Below, piece after piece: positions 18,319-28,243 of a stretch of DNA of 64,000 bases (within the stretch, counting starts at the first letter, position 1; every line of letters begins with the position of its first letter). The translations under genes and the position numbers were made by a program. Origin of the DNA: Blattabacterium cuenoti. Its GTDB lineage: Bacteria > Bacteroidota > Bacteroidia > Flavobacteriales > Blattabacteriaceae. The stretch covers positions 372,001-436,000 of the forward strand of contig NZ_CP059211.1 of the NCBI RefSeq assembly GCF_014252115.1. Reading direction: 5' to 3'. The notes under the pieces were generated by a model. It did not search any database. It saw only the letters and a program-made list of their open reading frames with translations, and was not told where the DNA came from.

Positions 18319-19142
18319 AAGAATTTTGTAAACTTTTTAAAATTTGGAGATCTTTTTTCTAAAAATGCTCTTTTCCCTTCTTGAGATTCTTCCATTAAAT
18401 AAAACATTAAAGTAGCATCTCCTGCTAATTGCATTAACCCATGTTGTCCATCCAATTCTGCATTTAAACTACGCTTTATCATCCTTAAAGACATAGGACT
18501 TCTTTTTTGTATAGTTTTACACCATTTTACAGTTTCTTTTTCTAATTCCTTCTTTTTCACTATTTTATTAATTAACCCCATCTTTAAAGCCTCCTTGGCT
18601 GTATACTTCTTACATAGAAACCACATTTCGCGTGTCTTTTTTTGTCCAATATGTCGAGCTAAATATGAACATCCAAATCCTCCATCAAAAGAACCTACTT
18701 TTGGTCCAACCTGACTAAAAATAGCATTATCTGATGCTATAGTTAAATCACAAACAACATGCAAAACATGTCCTCCTCCTATTGCATAACCATTAACCAT
18801 AGCTATTACTGGTTTAGGTATTTCTCTTATTTTTTTATAAAAATCTAAAATATTTAATCTTGGTATTCCATCTTTACCTAAATATCCTCCAAAATCTCTT
18901 GTAGTTTGATCTCCTCCAGAACAAAAAGATTTTTCACCAGATCCGGTTATAATTAAAACATCTATGTCGCTTCTATTGCTACATATGTTTATAGCGTCTA
19001 TCATTTCATTTACTGTTTCTACACGAAATGCATTATGACACCATGGTCTATTAATCTCTATTTTAGAGATACCTTCTCCAAAAAGAAATAAAATATCTTC
19101 ATATTTTTTAATTGGAGACCAATCTATAATATTATTATCCAT
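18315..19142 (-). CDS. menB: 1,4-Dihydroxy-2-naphthoyl-CoA synthase
   Basis: Crotonase-fold enzyme that closes the naphthoate ring from o-succinylbenzoyl-CoA. Characteristic segments are [33 protein letters not shown] (oxyanion hole) and [19 protein letters not shown], with a C-terminal [12 protein letters not shown] typical of MenB rather than other enoyl-CoA hydratases. At 275 residues it is full length. It is the first gene of the minus-strand men operon. menD, menF and menH homologues are not visible in the window. Confidence 0.95.
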   Translation of the reverse strand: MDNNIIDWSPIKKYEDILFLFGEGISKIEINRPWCHNAFRVETVNEMIDAINICSNRSDIDVLIITGSGEKSFCSGGDQTTRDFGGYLGKDGIPRLNILDFYKKIREIPKPVIAMVNGYAIGGGHVLHVVCDLTIASDNAIFSQVGPKVGSFDGGFGCSYLARHIGQKKTREMWFLCKKYTAKEALKMGLINKIVKKKELEKETVKWCKTIQKRSPMSLRMIKRSLNAELDGQHGLMQLAGDATLMFYLMEESQEGKRAFLEKRSPNFKKFTKFL

Positions 19143-19205
19143 ATAAAAAAATTAAAAATTGATGTTTATTTTTACAAAATAACAAAAAAAAGAGATTTCA
19201 TCATT

Positions 19206-19619
19206 ATGTTTATGTATCGTAATATGTTATCTATATCTATAGGAATTTCTATAAGTATTATAGAAATATTTTATGCTATTAAATTTGTAAAAAAATGGTT
19301 TGTGAAAACTAAATTTATACCATTAAAAAAGTTTAAATGTCTTTTAACTGAAGCTCCTACTGAATTTTTTATAATACTAATATTTTTTTACATTTCAGGA
19401 GCTTTATTAGGAGGTATGGTAACTGCCTCTTTAGCAAAACAAGCAAAAAAAGCTTATGCTATGTTGACTGGTTTGATTTTATTCATTATAATACTATTTC
19501 ATATGTTTTTTTATCCATTTCCACTATGGTTCAAAATAATCATACTTTCTGTTTTTTTTCCTTCTTCATGTATAGGTGGAAATTTTATAGAATTTTTTTT
19601 TTTACAAAGAAAAAAATGA
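19206..19619 (+). CDS. Unidentified small membrane protein
   Basis: A 137-residue protein that I do not recognise. It has about four hydrophobic segments (roughly residues 5-25, 52-72, 83-103 and 108-128). A glycine/alanine-rich stretch, ISGALLGGMVTASLAKQAKK, links the second and third, a pattern that looks like a packed membrane domain. It is divergent from menB (63 bp gap), and its last 18 bases overlap the end of nhaD on the other strand. A second ATG at residue 3 (19212) is a possible start. An intact frame in such a reduced genome suggests it is kept by selection, but no function can be assigned. Confidence 0.65.
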   Translation: MFMYRNMLSISIGISISIIEIFYAIKFVKKWFVKTKFIPLKKFKCLLTEAPTEFFIILIFFYISGALLGGMVTASLAKQAKKAYAMLTGLILFIIILFHMFFYPFPLWFKIIILSVFFPSSCIGGNFIEFFFLQRKK

Positions 19620-20873
19620 ATATATTAACATATATATGAATCCAGATATATATCCTATTAAAGCAATCCAACTAATTTTTTTTAAGTACCAAAAAAAATC
19701 TATTTTTTCCATACTCATGGCTGCTACACCTGCAGCAGATCCTATAAGAAGAATGCTACCTCCTATTCCAGAAACATAAGCCATAAAATACCATAAATCA
19801 TGATTAATAGGATAAGAAAACATAGCTATACTAGCAGCCATTAAAGGAACATTATCTATAATAGATGAAATTAATCCAAATAAAAAGGTTGTAATTTTCC
19901 ATGTGTAAACAGTTTCATTGATCCAGTTTGATAAACTATATAATTTTCCCATAGACTCTAAACATGAAACAGAAAGTAAAATTCCTAGAAAAAACAAAAT
20001 ACTAGATATATCTATATTTTTAAATGTATCATCTAAAATAGATTTCGATTTATATTTTTTTGATACTATAAAAAGTAAAATTCCTAAAGAAAACATCATT
20101 CCCATATATGGTGGAATTCCTATTATAGTTTTGAAAATTGGAACAAGTAACATTAAAAATAAACCTATTTTCAGTATAAAAAAACCTTTATCTAGGTTTT
20201 CTTTTGAAAGATTATTTTTATTTATTTGAATAAATCCATTAAAAATAGGCATATAAGATGCTATTAAAGTAGAAATAATCATGCATAATAAAGACGGAAT
20301 AAACACTTTTTTTATCAAATGAATTGTAGTCACTTTATCAGAAATCCATAACATAGTAGTGGTTATATCTCCAATTGGAGACCAGACCCCTCCCGCATTA
20401 GAAGATATAATAACTAAACCTAAATAATATAAACGTTCTTTATAATTAAAAATTGTTTTTCTAAGAAGAGAAATCAAAACCATAGTAGCTGTAAGATTAT
20501 CTATAATAGCAGATAACAAAAAAGAAATTATACTTATAATCCATAAAAATTTACGTTTTGTATTTGTACAAAAAAATTTCTTTAATGCTTCAAATCCAAA
20601 GTATTTTTCAATAACTGTAATAATAGACATAGCTCCAATAAGAAAAAAAACAATTTCGGATGCTTTTCCTAAATGAAATAATAATAAGTATTTGGGATCT
20701 TTTTTCAGGATTAAATGTTGATCTAATTTATAATCATAAACAGGAATATTAAAAAACATGATTAAAGACCAACAAATAACGGCCATCAGAATAGATGGAA
20801 TTACTTTATTTAAAGAAAAAAAATTCTCAAGAGTAATTAATAAATATCCAAGGATAAAAATTAAAATTACCAT
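19602..20873 (-). CDS. nhaD: NhaD-type sodium/proton antiporter
   Basis: Inner-membrane ion transporter expected to export Na+ in exchange for H+. The 423-residue protein has about eleven hydrophobic helices. Two inverted-repeat halves carry the conserved IIDNLTATMVLISLLRK and SIIDNVPLMAASIAMF segments, plus SSNAGGVWSPIGDITTTMLW and GSAAGVAAMS, all typical of the NhaD branch of the ion transporter superfamily. It follows eno by 26 bp at the end of the ribosomal block. Substrate specificity is by homology only. Confidence 0.9.
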   Translation of the reverse strand: MVILIFILGYLLITLENFFSLNKVIPSILMAVICWSLIMFFNIPVYDYKLDQHLILKKDPKYLLLFHLGKASEIVFFLIGAMSIITVIEKYFGFEALKKFFCTNTKRKFLWIISIISFLLSAIIDNLTATMVLISLLRKTIFNYKERLYYLGLVIISSNAGGVWSPIGDITTTMLWISDKVTTIHLIKKVFIPSLLCMIISTLIASYMPIFNGFIQINKNNLSKENLDKGFFILKIGLFLMLLVPIFKTIIGIPPYMGMMFSLGILLFIVSKKYKSKSILDDTFKNIDISSILFFLGILLSVSCLESMGKLYSLSNWINETVYTWKITTFLFGLISSIIDNVPLMAASIAMFSYPINHDLWYFMAYVSGIGGSILLIGSAAGVAAMSMEKIDFFWYLKKISWIALIGYISGFIYMLIYSFFSL

Positions 20874-20899
20874 TTTATTTTTTTATCATTAGTAAATAT

Positions 20900-22195
20900 T
20901 TAATTCCATTTTGAATAAAATGAATACTTCCCAAGTGTGTTTTCAATACGTAATAATTGATTATATTTTGAAATTCGTTCAGAACGACACAAAGAACCTG
21001 TTTTTATTTGTTCAACATTAAACGCAACAGAAAGATCCGCTATAAAAGAATCTTCAGTATCACCAGAACGGTGAGAAATAATGTTTTTGTACTTATTTTT
21101 TTTTGCATGAAGAATTGTTTCAATTGTTTCTGTTAATGTTCCAACTTGGTTTGCTTTAATTAAAATAGAATTTGCTACTTTTTCTTCTATTCCCTTACTT
21201 AATTTATTTACTTGTGTTACGAAAAGATCATCTCCAACCAATTGAATTTTATTTCCCATTTCATGAGTTAATAATTTCCATCCCTCCCAATCATTTTCAT
21301 CCATTCCATCTTCAATAGATATAATAGGATATTTTCTTATTAAATAAGATAAATAACTTATATGTTCTTCTCTTGATTTTATTAAATCTTTTGTTTTTTT
21401 TTCTGATCGATCAAATTTAGAATAATCATATTGATTATTTTCGTAAAATTCAGATGCAGCACAATCTATAGCTATCGCTATTTGATCATAAGGTTCATAA
21501 TTTGATAAATGTATAGCCTCTAATATGTGATCTAAAACATCTTCTACTCCATTAAAATTAGAAGGAGAAAACCCTCCTTCATCTCCTACATTAGTAGAAA
21601 AACCTTTTTCATTTAAAAGATTTTTTAACTGATAGAAAACTTTATGTCCCATTTGAAGTGCTTCTCCAAAAGTGTTTGCTTTTACAGGAACTATCATAAA
21701 TTCTTGAAAGATTATAGAAGAAGTATTTGAATGTTTTCCTCCATTTACTATATTTATTAAAGGAATGGGAAGGGAACAGGTATAAATTCCTCCTATATAT
21801 TTATAGATAGGAATGTTCAATTCGTTAGATGCCGCTTTTACAGTTGCTAAAGATATAGCTAAAATTGCATTGGATCCTAATCTTTTCTTGTTTATTGTAC
21901 CATCTAATTCCAACATTAATTGATCAATATAAACTTGATCTAAAACAGATTTTCCAATCAATTCAGGAGCAATAATATCATTAACATTTTGAACTGCTTT
22001 TAAAACTCCTTTTCCCAAAAAAACATTTTCTTTATTATCACGTAATTCAAAAACTTCATTTTTTCCTTTTGATGCTCCAGATGGAACAGAAGCACGTCCC
22101 AATATGTTATTTTCTGTGATAACATCCACTTCTACAGTAGGATTACCTCTAGAATCCAATATTTGTCTGGCTTGAATATTTTTTATTTTACTCAT
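20900..22195 (-). CDS. eno: Enolase
   Basis: Interconverts 2-phosphoglycerate and phosphoenolpyruvate in glycolysis and gluconeogenesis. Motifs present are GASKGKNEVFELRD, GDEGGFSPSN, the metal ligand region SIEDGMDENDW and the signature LIKANQVGTLTETIE followed by SHRSGDTEDSFIADLSV. At 431 residues it is full length. The start overlaps the rplQ stop by 8 bp, so it is translated from the tail of the alpha ribosomal operon. gpmI, the previous glycolytic step, lies in the same minus-strand block. Confidence 0.97.
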   Translation of the reverse strand: MSKIKNIQARQILDSRGNPTVEVDVITENNILGRASVPSGASKGKNEVFELRDNKENVFLGKGVLKAVQNVNDIIAPELIGKSVLDQVYIDQLMLELDGTINKKRLGSNAILAISLATVKAASNELNIPIYKYIGGIYTCSLPIPLINIVNGGKHSNTSSIIFQEFMIVPVKANTFGEALQMGHKVFYQLKNLLNEKGFSTNVGDEGGFSPSNFNGVEDVLDHILEAIHLSNYEPYDQIAIAIDCAASEFYENNQYDYSKFDRSEKKTKDLIKSREEHISYLSYLIRKYPIISIEDGMDENDWEGWKLLTHEMGNKIQLVGDDLFVTQVNKLSKGIEEKVANSILIKANQVGTLTETIETILHAKKNKYKNIISHRSGDTEDSFIADLSVAFNVEQIKTGSLCRSERISKYNQLLRIENTLGKYSFYSKWN

Positions 22196-22625
22196 TATTT
22201 ATTTTTATACTTTTTTTCTTGCTACGTCTCACAGATTTTTTTTCTCTTTTTTTAGGAGTATATACTGTATTAAAATCCACTAATTCTATAAAGGAAAGAA
22301 CAGCCTGGTCTCCCAAACGAAATCCAATTTTTATTATCCTAGTATACCCACCAGGACGTTCACGAACTTTTTCAAAAAAGCTTTTAAATAATTCTGAAAC
22401 TGCTGTTTTATCTCTTAAATATGAAAAAATATTTCTTTTAGAATGAGTATTATTTATTTTTGATTTTGTGATAATAGGTTCCACATACATTCTCAATGCT
22501 TTAGCTTTAGCTAAAGTTGTAAAAATTCTTTTCTTTTTTATAAGAGAAGAAGCCATATTTGAAAGAAGAGATTTACGATGTCCACATTTTATTCCTAAAT
22601 GATTATTTTTTTTTCTATGATTCAT
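22188..22625 (-). CDS. rplQ: 50S ribosomal protein L17
   Basis: Large-subunit protein at the end of the alpha operon. The conserved N-terminus is HRKKNNHLGIKCGHRKSLL, with the MASSLIKKKRIFTTLAKAK segment and the GGYTRI motif later on. The C-terminus is an extended Lys/Arg-rich tail (KKREKKSVRRSKKKS), giving 145 residues as in Bacteroidota. It follows rpoA by 12 bp and overlaps eno. Confidence 0.96.
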   Translation of the reverse strand: MNHRKKNNHLGIKCGHRKSLLSNMASSLIKKKRIFTTLAKAKALRMYVEPIITKSKINNTHSKRNIFSYLRDKTAVSELFKSFFEKVRERPGGYTRIIKIGFRLGDQAVLSFIELVDFNTVYTPKKREKKSVRRSKKKSIKINNE

Positions 22626-22637
22626 TAGTAATTTTAT

Positions 22638-23636
22638 CTATGATTTTTTTAATTGAAATTCTTCTATATTCATTCCAAAATATAATCCTTTTTCTTTCAT
22701 TTTACTTTCTAATTCATCCAATGATTTTTTACCGAAATTTCTCATTTTTAACATATTATTTCTACTACAACTCACCAAATCTGATATAGATTCTATAGAA
22801 GCAGATTTTAAACAATTTTTTGTACGAACAGATAGATCCATATCACTCAATTTAGATTTTAGTAATGTTTGCATTCGAATGAATTCTTCATTGTATTTTT
22901 TGTTCTTGTTAATTTTCTCTTGTTTTTTTTTTCCTATCCTTTCATAAGAAAAAATAGAAAAATATTGAATTAATATTTTAGAAGCTTCCATTAAAGCTAA
23001 TTTTGGACAAATGGATCCATCTGTTTTAATTTCTAATGAAAGATTTTCAAAATCAGTTTTCTGTCCTACACGACAATTCTCTATTCTATATCTTACATTT
23101 TTAATGGGAGTATAAATAGAATCTATAGGAATTATATCAATTGAATCATCATTGTTTTTTTTATTTTCTTCTGCAGGAACATAACCTCTTCCTTCCTCAA
23201 TCGTAAAACTTATTTCTAACGAACTTAATTCATCTTTGTTACAAATAACTAAATCATCATTTAAAATTTGAAATCCAGAAATAAATTTGTTTAAAACTTT
23301 TCCTGTTATTTGTTCCCCATGATCTATATAAGCATTAACCGTTTCTTTGCATATACCTGATATTTTTTGTTTAAAACGGATTTTTTTGAAATTTAAAACT
23401 ATTTCAGTTACATCTTCAACTACTCCTTTTATAGTAGAAAATTCATATTTAACTCCTTTGATTCTAATAGAAGTAACTGCAAATCCTTTCAAAGAACTCA
23501 ATAAAACTCTTCTTAAAGCATTTCCTATTGTAATTCCATATCCAGGTTCTAAAGGTTTTAAATGAAAAACACCTTTATTATCTGAAAATTCAGATATTGT
23601 AATTCTATCAGGTTTCACAAAATCTAGAATAGACAT
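22638..23636 (-). CDS. rpoA: RNA polymerase alpha subunit
   Basis: Scaffold for RNA polymerase assembly. The N-terminal domain shows FHLKPLEPGYGITIGNALRRVLLSS, the dimerisation and beta-binding region (quoted here as a landmark only). The C-terminal domain (about residues 255-320) contains the helix-hairpin-helix NMLKMRNFGKKSLDELESKM used for UP-element and regulator contact. The 332-residue length is normal. It lies in the canonical order rpsK-rpsD-rpoA-rplQ. Confidence 0.97.
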   Translation of the reverse strand: MSILDFVKPDRITISEFSDNKGVFHLKPLEPGYGITIGNALRRVLLSSLKGFAVTSIRIKGVKYEFSTIKGVVEDVTEIVLNFKKIRFKQKISGICKETVNAYIDHGEQITGKVLNKFISGFQILNDDLVICNKDELSSLEISFTIEEGRGYVPAEENKKNNDDSIDIIPIDSIYTPIKNVRYRIENCRVGQKTDFENLSLEIKTDGSICPKLALMEASKILIQYFSIFSYERIGKKKQEKINKNKKYNEEFIRMQTLLKSKLSDMDLSVRTKNCLKSASIESISDLVSCSRNNMLKMRNFGKKSLDELESKMKEKGLYFGMNIEEFQLKKS

Positions 23637-23644
23637 TTGTTTAC

Positions 23645-24253
23645 TTATTTTGAATATAATTCAACAATCAATTGTTCTTTAATATTTTCAGGGATTTGTC
23701 CTCTTTTTGGTATTGTTCTAAATATACCAAACATATTTTTTTCATCTAAAATTAACCATTCAACTAATGGTCCTGTTTTATTATGGATGGAATCCAATAT
23801 TACAGGATGTTTCTTAGATTTTTCTTTTATTCCTATTTTATCTCCTGGTTTTAACCTAAAAGATGGAATATTAACCACTTTATTATTAACTACAATATGT
23901 TTATGGGAGACAATTTGACGTGCTGAAGATCGAGATGGTGCAAATTTTAATCTAAAAACTATATTATCTAAACGACTTTCGCACGCTTGCAACAATAATT
24001 CTCCGGTTATTCCTTTCTTTTTTGCTGATTCAAAAAATAAACTTTCAAATTGTCGTTCTAATATACCATAAGTATATCTTGTTTTTTGTTTTTCTATTAA
24101 TTGGATAAAATATTCTGAACGTTTACCTCTACGACGATTACTACCATGTTGACCAGATGGATATTTTCTTCTTTCAAAATATTTATCTTCTCCATAAATA
24201 GACTCTCCGAATCTTCTGGAAATCTTAGTTTTAGGTCCTATATATTTTGCCAT
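23645..24253 (-). CDS. rpsD: 30S ribosomal protein S4
   Basis: Primary 16S rRNA-binding protein. It begins [17 protein letters not shown] and has the S4 RNA-binding domain around [22 protein letters not shown]. Only one Cys is seen in the middle (ACESRLD), so this is the zinc-free form. At 202 residues it is full length. It lies 8 bp upstream of rpoA and about 60 bp after rpsK; that gap (24254-24313) is the widest within the alpha operon. Confidence 0.97.
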   Translation of the reverse strand: MAKYIGPKTKISRRFGESIYGEDKYFERRKYPSGQHGSNRRRGKRSEYFIQLIEKQKTRYTYGILERQFESLFFESAKKKGITGELLLQACESRLDNIVFRLKFAPSRSSARQIVSHKHIVVNNKVVNIPSFRLKPGDKIGIKEKSKKHPVILDSIHNKTGPLVEWLILDEKNMFGIFRTIPKRGQIPENIKEQLIVELYSK

Positions 24254-24313
24254 AATTTTTTTTATGTTGATTTATAAACATAACATCATATAATATATTT
24301 ATCATAATATTTA

Positions 24314-24709
24314 TTAAACTCTTCTTCTTTTAGGAGGACGACAACCGTTGTGTGGCAATGGAGTGATATCTTTAATAATTGTAACTATAATACCAGAATT
24401 GCTCAAAGCACGTATAGCTGCATCTCTTCCAGCTCCAGGACCTTTAACTTTAACCTCGACTTTTTTTATTCCAGCATTTAATCCTTTTTTTGCTACATTT
24501 TCTGCTACCATTTGAGCAGCATATGGTGTATTTTTTTTCGATCCTTTAAAATTCATTTTTCCAGCAGAAGACCATGCAATCACATCCCCTTTTTTGTTTG
24601 TTAAAGTTATAATAATATTATTAAAAGTAGCTTGAATATGAGCCTCTCCCACAGGATCTACTACTACTGATTTTTTTTTCCCCGTTTTTCCCGATGATGG
24701 TTTTCTCAT
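24314..24709 (-). CDS. rpsK: 30S ribosomal protein S11
   Basis: Platform protein of the small subunit, contacting the 3' major domain of 16S rRNA. Diagnostic segments are [42 protein letters not shown] and the C-terminal [17 protein letters not shown] end (here [15 protein letters not shown]). The 131-residue length is standard. It starts 2 bp after the rpsM stop. Confidence 0.97.
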   Translation of the reverse strand: MRKPSSGKTGKKKSVVVDPVGEAHIQATFNNIIITLTNKKGDVIAWSSAGKMNFKGSKKNTPYAAQMVAENVAKKGLNAGIKKVEVKVKGPGAGRDAAIRALSNSGIIVTIIKDITPLPHNGCRPPKRRRV

Positions 24710-24711
24710 GT

Positions 24712-25092
24712 TTATTTTGTCACTTTCTTTTTATTAGCTACAGTCTTTTTTTTTCCTTTTCTAGTTCTGCAGTTATTTTTTGTTTTTTGTCCTCTTGACG
24801 GTAATCCTTTTCTATGTCTGGTTCCTATATAACAACCTATATCCATCAATCGTTTAATGTTGAGTTGTGTTTCAGATCTTAATTCTCCTTCAATTTTTAT
24901 ATGATCAGATATATATTTCCTAATTTTACTAATATCATCATCAGACCAGTTTTCCACTTTTTTATTTTCATCTATTCCGACAGAATAAAGTATTTTTTTG
25001 GATAAACTTCTACCTATTCCATATAAATAAGTAAGACCGATAATTCCTCTTTTAGATCTTGGAAGATCTATTCCTGAAATTCTTACAGACAT
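24712..25092 (-). CDS. rpsM: 30S ribosomal protein S13
   Basis: Head protein contacting the 50S subunit and P-site tRNA. The N-terminus is [24 protein letters not shown]; [21 protein letters not shown] and [17 protein letters not shown] near the end are the tRNA-facing signature and tail. At 126 residues it is full length. It is preceded by rpmJ with a 13 bp gap, the usual infA-rpmJ-rpsM order. Confidence 0.97.
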   Translation of the reverse strand: MSVRISGIDLPRSKRGIIGLTYLYGIGRSLSKKILYSVGIDENKKVENWSDDDISKIRKYISDHIKIEGELRSETQLNIKRLMDIGCYIGTRHRKGLPSRGQKTKNNCRTRKGKKKTVANKKKVTK

Positions 25093-25105
25093 AAATTAAT
25101 GTATG

Positions 25106-25222
25106 TTAACCTTGTTTTTGTTTAAATCTAGGATTTTTTTTGTTTATAATACGTAAACGTCCTTTTCTTCTAACAATTTTGCAATTATCAGTTCTTTTTT
25201 TTAAAGATGCTCTTATTTTCAT
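25106..25222 (-). CDS. rpmJ: 50S ribosomal protein L36
   Basis: A 38-residue protein found by translating the gap between infA and rpsM. It reads [19 protein letters not shown] and ends [12 protein letters not shown], a clear L36. Only one cysteine remains and the CxxC/CxxxxH zinc ligand set is absent, so this is the zinc-independent (C-) form. The frame runs from ATG at 25222 to TAA at 25106. Confidence 0.95.
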   Translation of the reverse strand: MKIRASLKKRTDNCKIVRRKGRLRIINKKNPRFKQKQG

Positions 25223-25244
25223 AACATATATTTTTTTAATATTT

Positions 25245-25460
25245 TCAATATCTGTAAGTAATTCTTCCTCTTTCTAAATCATAAGAAGACATTTCTAATC
25301 TCACTTTATCTCCAGGTAATATTTTTATATAATGCATTCTCATTTTTCCTGATATATGAGCTTTAACAATACACCCATTTTCTAATTCTACACGAAACAT
25401 TGCATTTGGAGACGATTCAACAATTGTCCCATCAACTTCTATATGCTTTTGCTTAGCCAT
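25245..25460 (-). CDS. infA: Translation initiation factor IF-1
   Basis: A single OB-fold factor that occupies the ribosomal A site during initiation. The 71-residue sequence contains [20 protein letters not shown], the [20 protein letters not shown] core and RGRITYRY at the end, all standard. It follows secY by 52 bp. map, which sits between secY and infA in some Bacteroidota, is instead located upstream of rpsL here. Confidence 0.97.
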   Translation of the reverse strand: MAKQKHIEVDGTIVESSPNAMFRVELENGCIVKAHISGKMRMHYIKILPGDKVRLEMSSYDLERGRITYRY

Positions 25461-25512
25461 ATAAATAATGAATTGAATTTAAAAAATAAAAAATAATATA
25501 CAAAAAAAATTT

Positions 25513-26901
25513 TTATCTAGTATATTTATTGCTACGATATTTCATCATCATTAATCCATCATAATGATGATTTAATAAATATATATTAACTTGTTGTGAT
25601 ATATCTAAAATTACCCCCACTACAATTAGTAATGAAGTTCCGCCATAAAACAATGCAAAATTTTGGGTAAAACCCATACGGAAAACTATGGATGGTAATA
25701 TTGCTATTATAGCTAGTAAAACAGAACCAGGTAACGTAATTTTTGATAAAATATCATCTATATATTCAGCAGTTTTTTTTCCAGGTTTAATTCTAGGTAT
25801 ATGTCCTCCATTTCTTTTTAAATCATCAGCCATTTGATTAACCGGAATAGCAATAGCTGTATAAAAAAAGGTAAAAATTATGACTAATACAGAAATAGTT
25901 AAATTATACCATAATCCATAAATATCTTGAAAAAGATGAAAAAAACTTTTAAGTTTTATATTTTTTACATAATCAGAAAAAGTTAGTGGGAATAACATAA
26001 TGGCCTGAGAAAATATAATAGGCATAACACCAGCTGCTGTCATTTTTAATGGTATATATTGATGTTTTTTATGGATTAACTGAGGCCCTAATCCTAAAGA
26101 TTTATAATGAGAAACATATTGTACTGGAATTTTTCTAATAGCCTGTATAATCATAACAGAAAATAAAATAACTAATAACCATAATAAAAATTCAAGAAAT
26201 AAGACTATTAATCCTCCATTTCCAATTTCTAACTTACTAAAAATTTCTTTGCTAATAGCATCTGGAAATCTTGCTATTATTCCAGACATAATAATTAAGG
26301 AAATTCCATTTCCTATTCCTTTATCTGTTATTTTATCCCCTAACCACATAGTAAATAAAGTACCTGAAGTTAAAATCATTACTCCTATAATCCAAAACAT
26401 GCTTTTCCCATAATAAGAATTTAAATCAACTAAATAAACTATTTTAGAGTTAGAAAGAGAAAAAGGAATAAACTGATGAGTTAAAGAAATAAGATATACA
26501 GGGGCTTGTATTAAACATATTCCTACAGTTAACCATCTAGTGATAAAACTAATTTGTTTTCTTCCACTTTCCCCGTCTCTTTGCAATCTCTGTAAATAAG
26601 GAACAATTACACACATTAATTGTATTATAATAGATGCAGAAATATAAGGCATAATCCCTAAAGCTAAAACTGATGCACGGTTAAAGGCACCTCCTGTGAA
26701 AGAGGATAAAATTTGCATTAAACCTTTAGAACCTGGATTAAATCTTTCTACAAAATCGCTAATTCCTAAAGGATTAATCCCTGGAATAGGGACATAAGCT
26801 CCAAAACGATATACTAACAATAAACTTAAAGTTATTATTATTTTTTTTCGTAATTCTTTTACATTCCAAATATTATAAAAAGTTTTTATAAAATTATTCA
26901 T
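25513..26901 (-). CDS. secY: Preprotein translocase subunit SecY
   Basis: The channel-forming core of the Sec translocon in the inner membrane. At 462 residues it has ten hydrophobic helices. PGINPLGISDFVERFNPGS is near the first, GIMPYISASIIIQLM follows, GIGNGISLIIMSGI marks the middle loop and QQVNIYLLNHHYDG lies near the C-terminus. The plug region glycine/serine-rich segment is present. It is located downstream of rplO in the spc operon as usual. Confidence 0.97.
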   Translation of the reverse strand: MNNFIKTFYNIWNVKELRKKIIITLSLLLVYRFGAYVPIPGINPLGISDFVERFNPGSKGLMQILSSFTGGAFNRASVLALGIMPYISASIIIQLMCVIVPYLQRLQRDGESGRKQISFITRWLTVGICLIQAPVYLISLTHQFIPFSLSNSKIVYLVDLNSYYGKSMFWIIGVMILTSGTLFTMWLGDKITDKGIGNGISLIIMSGIIARFPDAISKEIFSKLEIGNGGLIVLFLEFLLWLLVILFSVMIIQAIRKIPVQYVSHYKSLGLGPQLIHKKHQYIPLKMTAAGVMPIIFSQAIMLFPLTFSDYVKNIKLKSFFHLFQDIYGLWYNLTISVLVIIFTFFYTAIAIPVNQMADDLKRNGGHIPRIKPGKKTAEYIDDILSKITLPGSVLLAIIAILPSIVFRMGFTQNFALFYGGTSLLIVVGVILDISQQVNIYLLNHHYDGLMMMKYRSNKYTR

Positions 26902-26910
26902 AATATTTTT

Positions 26911-27387
26911 TCACATAAATATAGCCTCCCCTCCTGCTTTTTTTATAGAAAATAGAGCTTTTCTACTAAATTGATATGCATATATTTTCACTGAAACATG
27001 TAATTTCCCTCTCCCCAAGATTTTTATAAAATCATTTTTTTTAGCTAAATTTTTTTTCAAAAAAAATTTTTTATCAAGAATTTTTTTTTCTTTTTCCTGT
27101 TTTAAATTATTAAGATGAATCTGAATTGTATCTAAGTTTATTCCGATAATTTTTTTACTGTTATTTTTTTTCTTAAAACCAAATTTTGGTATTCTTCTTT
27201 GAAGAGGCATCTGTCCTCCTTCAAATCCTTTTTTTTTAGAAAAACCAGATCTAGATTTAGCTCCTTTATGTCCTCTCCCACAAGTTCCTCCTTTTCCAGA
27301 ACCTTGTCCTCTTCCTAATCTTAATTTTTTTTTTCTAGATCCAGAATTAGGATATAATTTACTAATAATCAAATAATTATCATCCAT
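26911..27387 (-). CDS. rplO: 50S ribosomal protein L15
   Basis: Late-assembly large-subunit protein. The glycine-rich N-terminal part [20 protein letters not shown] and [18 protein letters not shown] is diagnostic, followed by the globular end with [20 protein letters not shown]. Length 158 is slightly above average. The start overlaps the rpsE stop by 8 bp, which leaves no room for rpmD (L30), normally found between them. Confidence 0.97.
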   Translation of the reverse strand: MDDNYLIISKLYPNSGSRKKKLRLGRGQGSGKGGTCGRGHKGAKSRSGFSKKKGFEGGQMPLQRRIPKFGFKKKNNSKKIIGINLDTIQIHLNNLKQEKEKKILDKKFFLKKNLAKKNDFIKILGRGKLHVSVKIYAYQFSRKALFSIKKAGGEAIFM

Positions 27388-27889
27388 TATATACTTTTTT
27401 GATACTAATACCTCTTTGTTTTGCTATGATATAAACATCTCTCATTTTGCTTAATGCTTTAATAGTTGCTTTTATAATATTATGATGATTAGAAGATCCC
27501 TTAGACTTAGATAGAACGTTTCTCAACCCTACAGCTTCAAGAACAGCTTTTAAAGTACCTCCAGCAATTATTCCTGTTCCATCAGAAGCTGGTTTAATAA
27601 GAATATGTGCTCCTCCATATTTAGCTTCCTGCTCATGAGGTATAGTTCCATTAGAAATACATACTTCACAAAGATTTTTTTTCGCTTGTTCTCCAGCTTT
27701 ATGAATAGCATCAGGAGCTTCTTTAGATTTTCCAAAACCATAACCTACTATTCCATTTTCATTTCCTTTAATAACAATAGCACTAAAACTAAAATATCTT
27801 CTTCCTTTAGTAACTTTGCAAACTCTTGTAACCCCTATTAATTTTTCTCTTAATTCTGATCCAGAATGTTTTATTTTTTTTCCAAACAT
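27380..27889 (-). CDS. rpsE: 30S ribosomal protein S5
   Basis: Decoding-fidelity protein at the mRNA entry region. It contains [20 protein letters not shown], the [15 protein letters not shown] motif and [18 protein letters not shown] sequence (here [14 protein letters not shown]), then [13 protein letters not shown]. At 169 residues it is complete. It lies 3 bp downstream of rplR and overlaps rplO. Confidence 0.97.
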   Translation of the reverse strand: MFGKKIKHSGSELREKLIGVTRVCKVTKGRRYFSFSAIVIKGNENGIVGYGFGKSKEAPDAIHKAGEQAKKNLCEVCISNGTIPHEQEAKYGGAHILIKPASDGTGIIAGGTLKAVLEAVGLRNVLSKSKGSSNHHNIIKATIKALSKMRDVYIIAKQRGISIKKVYNG

Positions 27890-27892
27890 ATT

Positions 27893-28222
27893 TTAAAATT
27901 CTAATCCTACATTTCTGATTCCTTCAGCTAAAGATCGAATCCTACCATGATATAAATATTTTCCCTTATCAAACACTAACTTCTTTATTTTTAATTTTTT
28001 TATTTTATTACCCAATGATTTACCAACTTCATAAGAAAGTTCTATTTTATTCTTATTATTTTTTTTTTTCCAAAATTCTTTTTCTCTTGAAGAAGATGAA
28101 ACTAATGTTTTTCCAGACGAATCATCTATTACTTGTGCGTATATCTCTTTATTACTCCTGTAAATAGAAATTCTAGGTCTATCTAAATCTCCAAAAATTT
28201 TCTTTTTTTTCTTTTTTTTCAT
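27893..28222 (-). CDS. rplR: 50S ribosomal protein L18
   Basis: 5S rRNA-binding protein. The core RPRISIYRSNKEIYAQVIDD and the end DKGKYLYHGRIRSLAEGIRNVGLEF-type tail identify it. At 109 residues it is a little short. The N-terminal arm is reduced to a run of lysines (MKKKKKKKIFGDL), encoded by two A8 tracts separated by one G, directly at the start codon. The arm normally reads RRxRIRKKIxGT, so AT-driven erosion here is likely, though basic charge is kept. Confidence 0.94.
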   Translation of the reverse strand: MKKKKKKKIFGDLDRPRISIYRSNKEIYAQVIDDSSGKTLVSSSSREKEFWKKKNNKNKIELSYEVGKSLGNKIKKLKIKKLVFDKGKYLYHGRIRSLAEGIRNVGLEF

Positions 28223-28243
28223 TATTTTTATTTTCTATTTTTT

